Source: Misgurnus anguillicaudatus (taxonomy: Eukaryota; Chordata; Actinopteri; Cypriniformes; Cobitidae). Taken from it: DNA of 64,000 bases. The notes under the pieces were generated by a model that worked only from the letters and a program-made list of their open reading frames with translations, ran no database searches and was not told the origin of the DNA. The stretch is from NCBI RefSeq assembly GCF_027580225.2, contig NC_073356.2:13669501-13733500 (forward strand), in the 5' to 3' direction. Positions 57,466 through 64,000 of the stretch are shown here, in pieces (position 1 is the first letter of the stretch; every line of letters begins with the position of its first letter). The position numbers and the translations under genes were made by a program.

Positions 57466-58492
57466 TTAAAGAGACCCTATTTTCCGTTTTAAAATTTTTA
57501 CTTTTCTTTTGGTGTGTGAGTGTGTGTTAGTACATGTTAACTATCTGCAAAGTTACACATACCTAAGATGTTTCTTCTCCAACTGAAAACTTTTTTTCTT
57601 GGACTACAATGAATGTAAGGATTGTAGGCAACAGTTTTCTTCTGCAGCCAATTGGACACGATGCACATTATCACCCCCCCCCCCCCCTTCCGACTCCCTT
57701 TAAGTAGTCTATGTTTTCATATCTAAAGAATTTGCTACTGACTATTCAAACCATGACTCAAACACGAGTAGCTCTTATTGTTTGTCGTTTCTATGATCAC
57801 AAATGCATACATGGTTTTATGTTTTTTTTATCCTTACCTTACCAATCTGTTACATTCTGCTCAAGCCCCGCTGGCAAAGTTGATCAAACAGCTTGGTGAT
57901 CTGGATTTTCTGGATCAGATTCGGGCTCGTATTGGTAAAGACGAGATAATCTCCTGTTGGGAGCTGATCTTCCAAATATGATAAGGAGTGCCACATTTCC
58001 GCCACTTGTTTGAGGTATTCAGTCAATCACAACGTTCTGGTTAGCTGGCCAATTGGAGCACACCGCTTTTCAGAATGATGAGCTTTTTACAAATCAACAG
58101 GTTTCAGAGAGGCAGGGCATAGAGACAGAGCGCAACACGTCATAACATGAAAACCAACGTAATCGGTGATCCACTTTTGTGTCTTTAAACGCTCGTTTTT
58201 GGGGGTCGACAGCTTATAAAAACATATTTCTGTTTTTTTTTTTGGCTTGTTAGCTGTAGATCTTGTCACACAGCAGCTTTTAGGCATTATTCTGTTTTTT
58301 GTTATAAACCAGAAATGACAGGATGCAGCCTCATGCAATACGAAGTGAATGGAGACAGTTGGATTGTTTTCCCCCCTGGTGGGCGTGGTTGTAAATTAGC
58401 ATAACTGCACTCTGTCTCTATAAAGGAGCAACAGAATGTACAGTATTTGGAAAAGGAAACATTCTTTTTAGCAATGTAATAGGTGCTCTTTA
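57466..58492. mobile_element. TTAA-flanked element ('TTAAAGAG(A/C)(C)CCTATT')
   Basis: TTAA at 57466-57469 and 58489-58492. Termini ttaaagagaccctattttcc and aataggtgctctttaa. About 1,027 bp with no recognisable transposase. Belongs to an abundant teleost MITE type starting TTAAAGAGCACCTATTA. A poly-C run of 14 is at 57674-57687. Confidence 0.72.
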
Positions 58493-58664
58493 AAGCAAGC
58501 AATAGTATCAATTTTGTCTCTACTTTAAAGCTAGATCCTCTGGAAACTTGATTGAAGTACTGGTCCTGTCACCTAGATACAGGACACACTTGGTCATGAA
58601 GACAATCGCTTATATTAAAACTGCACAATTGTCATTCTATTGTCTACATGTCGTAGCAACTTAA

Positions 58665-59386
58665 CTGTAGGTTCACACCACCGCTGGCGAGAGCGTCAAA
58701 AAAAGCTCTGGCTGCCCTGCCAACAACGCTAAAGAAAAAGTGTTGTGGACACTCTGACGCATGAATGCATTCCCTGGACTTCTCTCAAGCGGAGGTTTCC
58801 GATTTGTTGCCGCCGAACGTTTCCGCCTTCCGTTTGGTTGCCGTTGAACGTTTCATCCTTCTGATTGTTTGCGTCATCGCTCATCCGCTGAAAAAAACAG
58901 CATACCAGCAAGACCAGCATATGTTGTGTTTTGGTGCTGGTTTGCTAGTGAACACCAGCTAAGCCAGCATCAAACCAGCATCAGCACCAGCATTAGCACC
59001 ATCTAAACCAGCATCAAACCAGCATCAGCACCAGCATTAGCACCAGCTAAACCAGCATTAGCACCAGCTAAACCAGCATTAGCACCAGCTAAACCAGCAC
59101 TAGCACCAGCATCCCATGCTGGTCATACCAGCATATGTTGTGTTTTGGTGCTGGTATGCTGGTGACCACCAGCTTAACCAGCATAGACCAGCATAATTCC
59201 CATGCTGGTTTGATGCTGTTTTTTTCAGCAGGAATTACCATAAAGTTGAGCTGATTTCAACTCTCCTCAACGCTCACACCGTCCACGATGCGCCGCTGCT
59301 TGCCAGAGCTCGCCGCTGGCTCTCATTAAAAATGAATGACTTCCGGCCACTTTGACGCTCTCGCCGGTGTCGGTGTGAAACCACAG
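58665..59386. mobile_element. Element W copy 1, carrying a CCAGCA-repeat element
   Basis: Left end ctgtaggttcacaccaccgc, then tggcgagagcgtcaaa. The inverted right end is tttgacgctctcgccggtgt, then ggtgtgaaaccacag. The insertion at 58888-59231 separates cgtcatcgctcatccg from gaattaccataaagttg. W alone is about 380 bp. Confidence 0.85.
58888..59231. mobile_element. CCAGCA-rich MITE with internal tandem units
   Basis: Ends ctgaaaaaaacagcatacca and gatgctgtttttttcagcag. Both ends carry gcatatgttgtgttttggtg. The middle (about 58957-59115) is an array of CCAGCA-containing units, notably agctaaaccagcattagcac repeated. This teleost MITE type has variable unit number. Confidence 0.85.
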
Positions 59387-59748
59387 TAAGACAAAACTCA
59401 GATATACATAGAAGCATTATGCAGCTGTGCAGCATTTATAAACCAAGAATCAGGTTTTTATTGTTCGACAACATCTGTAACCTCTTTACAAAGACCACTG
59501 TAGTTGCAGAAGCCCCAACAAATCATCCTTGCAAGCTAAATGATGCCATTCCACCCACACCAGCATCAGCAAATGAAACCGACTGACAGTAAGAAGTGTT
59601 TTTGAGCTTGTAAGACTGACTCATCTGGTCTCCTACAGGTGGGTGTTTGGGTGAATGGACCCCTCTCCCAGCCTGGTCCTTTCATGGCCCTGGACACCTG
59701 CATCAGGCACAAAGGCCATCTTGAGCTTTTGTTTGAGTTACTGGAGAA

Positions 59749-59780
<32 letters not shown>

Positions 59781-59911
59781 CAGGGAAGGAGGAGAGAAGA
59801 AGTGGGGGTTGGGGTGTTTCTGACCTCAGCCACAAAGAAACAAAGTAACACAAATGGGCCATGGGCAGGCCACAGCTGGAGAGAAGAGTGATAGACAGCA
59901 GGGTGGGTGGT

Positions 59912-59913
<2 letters not shown>

Positions 59914-59968
<55 letters not shown>
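59914..59968. repeat. (GA)n microsatellite
   Basis: About 27 uninterrupted GA units. A second, shorter GA tract is at about 59745-59780. Confidence 0.95.
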
Positions 59969-59972
<4 letters not shown>

Positions 59973-60291
59973 GACTAATGACTAGAACAGCCAAAAAGTA
60001 CTTGATCAGACCTTTAACAGGCTCTAAGAGAGCTTAGCAATACAGAAGTCAGTTGTGTGATAGTATGCTACATATCTTTATCTAAATTCAACATATCTGT
60101 AATTGACACATTTCTATTTCTGTTGATTCGTTTTAATCTGAAGTGACAAGAAAAAACACAAACCAAATAAATTAAATGGACCCATGAAAATATGCATGGC
60201 TGTAGAAGCTAGTGTGTCTATAATATTTTAAAAGTCTGCCTACTTTAAGTTTCTGTAATAGACATAGCAGTTAACGCAGTATTTGATTCTA

Positions 60292-60660
60292 TTCAATTCA
60301 ATTCAATTCAATTCAATTTTATTTATATAGCGCTTTTCACAATACTCAATTGTTTCAAAGCAGCTTTACATTAATAGAAGCAGTAAAAGCACAGAAAAAC
60401 GACAGATAGCATAACATAATACACAATAGCATAAGCAGTCCAATTTGCTGCGACTATGACGCGACATTATGAGCGAGCATATTACTAATGTAACGTCGAG
60501 AAGAAGAAGCTAAGTTAAGCCCAAGCAGGCTACCTCCCCGGGGTAAAAAACCCCCTAGGAGAAAAAAAACAAAAACCCCGGGTTGTTTAGCCGAGGAAAT
60601 AAAAATAAAAGTCCTAGGAGGGAAAAACCCTTGGGAGATATACATGTATATACACACATA
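60292..60660 (-). mobile_element. Retroposon 3' region with (TTGAA)n tail, inverted
   Basis: On the minus strand the sequence ends ...gtgaaaagcgctatataaat, then repeated ATTGA. This is the LINE/SINE tail also seen at 14.3 kb. Upstream of it (plus 60380-60650) are ccccctaggag and cctaggagggaaaaaccctt, parts of a teleost retroposon body. The 5' end is not defined. Confidence 0.72.
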
Positions 60661-60675
60661 TCAAGCAGAAACAGG

Positions 60676-60798
60676 TGTGGGATAGCCATTTTGGAGCAAG
60701 TGGGATGGCCATTTTGGAGCAAGTGGGATGGCCATTTTGGGGCAAGTGGGATGGCCATTTTGGAGCAAGTGGGATGGCCATTTGGGCAAGTGGGATGG
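60676..60798. repeat. Minisatellite, 23-bp unit, about 5 copies
   Basis: Unit agtgggatggccattttgga plus gca, repeated with few changes. Copy 1 has gatagcc, copy 3 ggggca, and the last is shortened (ccatttgggca). Frames in it are repeat artefacts. Confidence 0.92.
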
Positions 60799-60799
60799 A

Positions 60800-62135
60800 T
60801 CAGGTTGGATGTCAAGGTTCGACTAGAGAGCAAGGTGAGTCTAGTGTGCACCTCTCCTGTTCTGAGTGGACTATTTAAAAAGATGGTTAAATTCAACTGT
60901 TGTCTTCAAGCATCAAGAGGAACCATGTTAATTAATCCTCCAGGATTATTAATAGTGGGTCAATTGAGTGTGTTCTCTGAGAAGAATGCTTTATAACCCT
61001 TCAGCAGAATAGGGGCATTGACACACAGGCCAATCGTTCCTTGTGTTTCTTCCACGCAGCGCTTATCTGAGCAACATGGTTTGCATAAGAAATAAAGGTA
61101 GTTCTTGTGGGAGGTCCATCTCATTTGCATGTCCTCGGGGCCCTTGTAATTTAGCTACACATGTCCTTTTTCTTAAGAACTGTTTTCTCCCCTTTCTTTC
61201 ACTACAGTAAGAGTTGCTTTTTATACGGACTCCGTTTGTCTCGTCCACGGCTGTACCAGCCTGATTTGCAATTGAAAAGGCCTGATTGTACTTGAACTAA
61301 CTGAATAAGCACAGGGTTGGTTTGAAGAGAGGACAGAGGAGAGGAAAGGTGGTTTTGTGTGTCCGCCTGAAGCTCGTCAGCACCGAGAGCTGTCCGTGCC
61401 ATTGGATTTGGAATCTTTGGTCTCATTGCGACTGTCGGAGCAAAATGGTGGAATTCGTGCCTCAGGTGTTGGCCCTGATTGGCTATTCCCCATAGACTTC
61501 ACACTGTCCACATTCATTTGAGCTTGACTTTTATGAGCATCTGTTTTTGGGACTCTGACATGGCTATTGTTGATAGTGCTGTAAAAACAATTAATGTTAA
61601 TTGGATTAATGCCATTTATTTAGTGAGTAGAGTTTTTTGTGCCCATTCTGAGTACAATTACACTTTACCATGCATACTAAAACTGCAAATCATAGTGCAT
61701 TTAAATGACCAATAATTATATTATTATCCAAGTGCTATATTTTAGCTCACTCATGATGATTTAACGTTCAGCATGAACGTCAACATCAGCAGCCAGTTTA
61801 ACAAAAATCATGAGTAAAGCTGAAGTTCTGTCTTTCTGTAAAACTCTCTATCATATACAAGTGAAACGTGACGGTGATTTGCCTGTCAAATTCAGTTTTG
61901 AGGTGCCATCAATCCCTACCGGTGCATGTTCAGAGACGTCGCCTGGTCCTTTGCTTCAAAGCATTTCCATGTTTTCAGAGCGTATTCTAATTCAAGCTCA
62001 TTAAAGCGTATATCAAGCAACATTTATCAGGATTTATCTCTGTCACACCACCCCGACGGGAGAAGACAGCATTGAATACAAATTACCATCTTACTTTTTA
62101 CTCACAGTACAGCCAGCGTGAATTTTTCTTGTGCT
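60800..62135. other. Unique non-coding stretch
   Basis: Nothing recognised as exon, repeat or element. AT-rich near 61570-61740. Confidence 0.45.
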
Positions 62136-62139
62136 ATGC

Positions 62140-62470
62140 ACCAGATGCTAAATGATTATGCAGTAAGCTAAAAGGTTAACAAGAGCCATTTTATAAAGTG
62201 CTTCCTCATTTTTTCTGCCACAAAAAGCCCATAAACATCCTCAGCGACAAACTGTGATTATGATGATATTAATTATCATTACTTTCAATTAGAAAGTGGC
62301 GAGCAGACCCATTCGTTCTGAGGCGGTGCTCCCTGTGGAGAGGAAAGGTCTGTGGAGCGTCATTAGGCATGGCGTGATTGCACGGCGCTCGTACTCGCCT
62401 CTCGCCCATTTACAACTAATCAACATCTCAAGTCCATTACTGCCAGCAACGCTAAATAAAAAGTCTAGCA
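62140..62470. promoter_or_regulatory. Candidate conserved non-coding block
   Basis: Repeat-free segment with gatattaattatcattactt, tttcaattagaaagtgg and caactaatcaaca (homeodomain-like cores), next to a GC-richer part (ggcgtgattgcacggcgctc). Functional status is inferred from composition only. Confidence 0.3.
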
Positions 62471-62658
62471 GAGTACTGCTCAGTATGGGGAGTGTACAAT
62501 TTGTGGTGTGTTTTGGCTAGCGTTTGGAAGTTGGGGGTCATTATTATGCCATGATGTGCGTTTAAGTGACTTTGATTGGAATTAAATGGACAAGTTGGGC
62601 AATTTCATATTTTTTTACTGTTCTCTTCCAATTAAAAAGGAAGTACTGGTTTGTGCCT

Positions 62659-62754
62659 GGAGCTACCCATTTTAGGAGCTACCCATTTTAGGAGCTACCC
62701 ATTTTAGGAGCTACCCATTTTAGGAGCTACCCATTTTAGGAGCTACACATTTCA
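62659..62754. repeat. Minisatellite, 16-bp unit, 6 copies
   Basis: Unit ggagctacccatttta. Copies 1-5 are identical and copy 6 reads ggagctacacatttca. Five perfect copies point to recent expansion. Confidence 0.95.
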
Positions 62755-64000
62755 GGTTATTCATAAATGTAGGCAGAGCTACGTATGACGAGTGAGCCTG
62801 GGTTGCTCATTTGCTTTGTCACTGATTTTATTTGTGCCACTTGAATATTCAGAGCTGATTACTTGCCATTCTCTCTCTTGCACTTACACAACTCTCTCTC
62901 TCAGTCTTTGCATCTCATCCTGCCCCTACATGAAACATCCATCTCTGCCCATGAAAAATGGAGGGCTCATGAATAGTTTACCAGCCTGTGGTGGGGTTTG
63001 AGTCAGTGGGTTCAGCTGTGAGCACTCCAGCAGGGAGCTCCTCTTATGCTCGACACAAAGAGAGGTGAGAGGAAACGTTAATCTCAAAGCCGAGCAGCAA
63101 TAATGGGCACACACACCGCTCGCTGTCTGTCTCATAATGAGCCGAATAGAAGAATCAAATCTAACGAATGTGTGCTGACACTACATGGCTTGCTGTAGTT
63201 TTTGCTAGGTTGGTGGAAGCATGAGGGTTGAATTATCTCATAGGCCAGATTGTTGAGATTTTTCATCCATTTGACGCACAACCTGAAAGAGGAAGGCACT
63301 GGCGAAAGATGAGTCGATGGATTTTTATATTTCTGAGTAAGATTCATGTGAATGGCATCATGAAGGCAGATGAAATCTGTGAGTGGATCAGGATCTGAGT
63401 CACATGTTGTACGTGTGCAGGGTAAGCTTCGGCCCACTGCAGTGTGTGGTGCGCTACATGACTTGTTCATGAGAAAGCTCCCACCTGCTCAATCTGATCA
63501 GTATTCTGCTTAAAAATGCACTTTAAAAACTCTGAGCTGAGGCAATCTTTTAAGCAGTCATGTAAACACTTTGGTCCATATTAGTCCATCATAGTAGGGG
63601 CGAAATCAGACTAAAAAATCTGAATAATGCAATCATGCATTTTAAAGTTGCTAGGTAAATAAACATACTGAATCTTTACTGAACAGCTGGTTCACCAAGA
63701 TATCACTTTCTACTCACCGAAGGGTCAAATGCTCCCCAGGTGTTCATGGTCTTAACAAGATTTTGGCTTGAAGTGTATCTCAGTACATCATTGCAGCAGA
63801 CAGCTATTAGTATTCAACACTGTCTGCCCGAATATGTCTGACTTGTCAGTCTTTGGCAGGCAGACTCTGAAACATTTGCGTTCTGGATGAGTCAGATTAT
63901 CTAACACCGCTCATCGACTTTTCAGGCCTAATATGAGTTGGCACTGTTTGCTGATGTTCACTGTGTGGTAAAACTTCAATGGTCTAAGAAAGGCTCCGAT
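62755..64000. other. Unique non-coding stretch to window end
   Basis: No gene, tRNA or repeat recognised. Small CT-rich parts near 62865-62910. Confidence 0.45.

Noticed and set aside
58957..59115. CRISPR-like array of short repeats (CCAGCA units)
   Set aside because: Units are directly adjacent with no unique spacers, inside a MITE with inverted ends in vertebrate DNA.
59566..59994. 142-codon minus-strand frame rich in Ser-Leu
   Set aside because: Produced by the (GA)n microsatellites at about 59750 and 59914-59968.
60583..60996. 137-codon plus-strand frame with repeated G-W-P-F-W
   Set aside because: Translation of the 23-bp minisatellite and retroposon tail.

Overview
The window is nuclear DNA of a bony fish, most likely a cyprinid or close relative. 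Three things point there: teleost-style short interspersed repeats (a 5S-rRNA-derived SINE, tRNA-derived SINEs, a LINE/SINE tail ending in repeated ATTGA units), many MITEs of families I know from zebrafish and carps, and vertebrate genes with GT-AG introns. There are no bacterial operons, phages, CRISPR arrays or rRNA genes. Coding sequence is sparse, only about 640 bases of supported exon in 64 kb.

Two genes are supported. (1) At the left edge, on the plus strand, are the last four exons (1-27, 107-262, 1719-1811, 7897-8211) of a gene from a fish multicopy family usually named sterile alpha motif domain-containing protein 3-like. All junctions are phase 0 with GT/AG borders, giving 196 visible C-terminal residues and a stop at 8211. 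(2) On the minus strand, 51029-51073 encodes MSKERPKRNIIQKKY followed by a consensus donor. This is the start of JARID2, the PRC2-associated JmjC/ARID protein. Transcription runs toward lower coordinates. I found no second jarid2 exon, so 51028 down to at least about 8.2 kb is best read as jarid2 intron 1. The SAMD3-like gene then lies either antisense inside that intron or beyond an exon I could not recognise.

The rest is a landscape of short non-autonomous DNA transposons, many nested. The richest nest fills the last intron of the SAMD3-like gene. A Tc1-type element (1887-6381, TA duplication) is split by a second element (1933-6012). That is split by a 3.4-kb insertion flanked by an 8-base duplication (GCTCGCGT). 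The insertion itself holds TTAA-type MITEs, a large inverted duplication and a 1.3-kb hAT element with its own 8-base duplication (AATGACAG) and a remnant of the transposase start. Second copies elsewhere in the window act as empty sites for several of these insertions.

Region by region: 0-8.7 kb SAMD3-like gene and TE nest; 8.7-16 kb degenerate MITEs and a tRNA SINE; 17-18.4 kb purine tract, non-repetitive enhancer-like block and 5S-derived SINE; 21-30 kb scattered MITEs with long unique stretches; 30.4-30.8 kb promoter-like segment; 32-48 kb unique intron interrupted by nested elements at 36, 39.5-40.9, 42.4-43.6, 44.4-45.1 and 48.4-48.8 kb; 49-51.7 kb jarid2 proximal intron, first coding exon and 5'UTR/promoter; 52-64 kb presumed upstream flank with further MITEs, two minisatellites and enhancer-like blocks. 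All superfamily names for repeats come from termini and target duplications, not from database matches.
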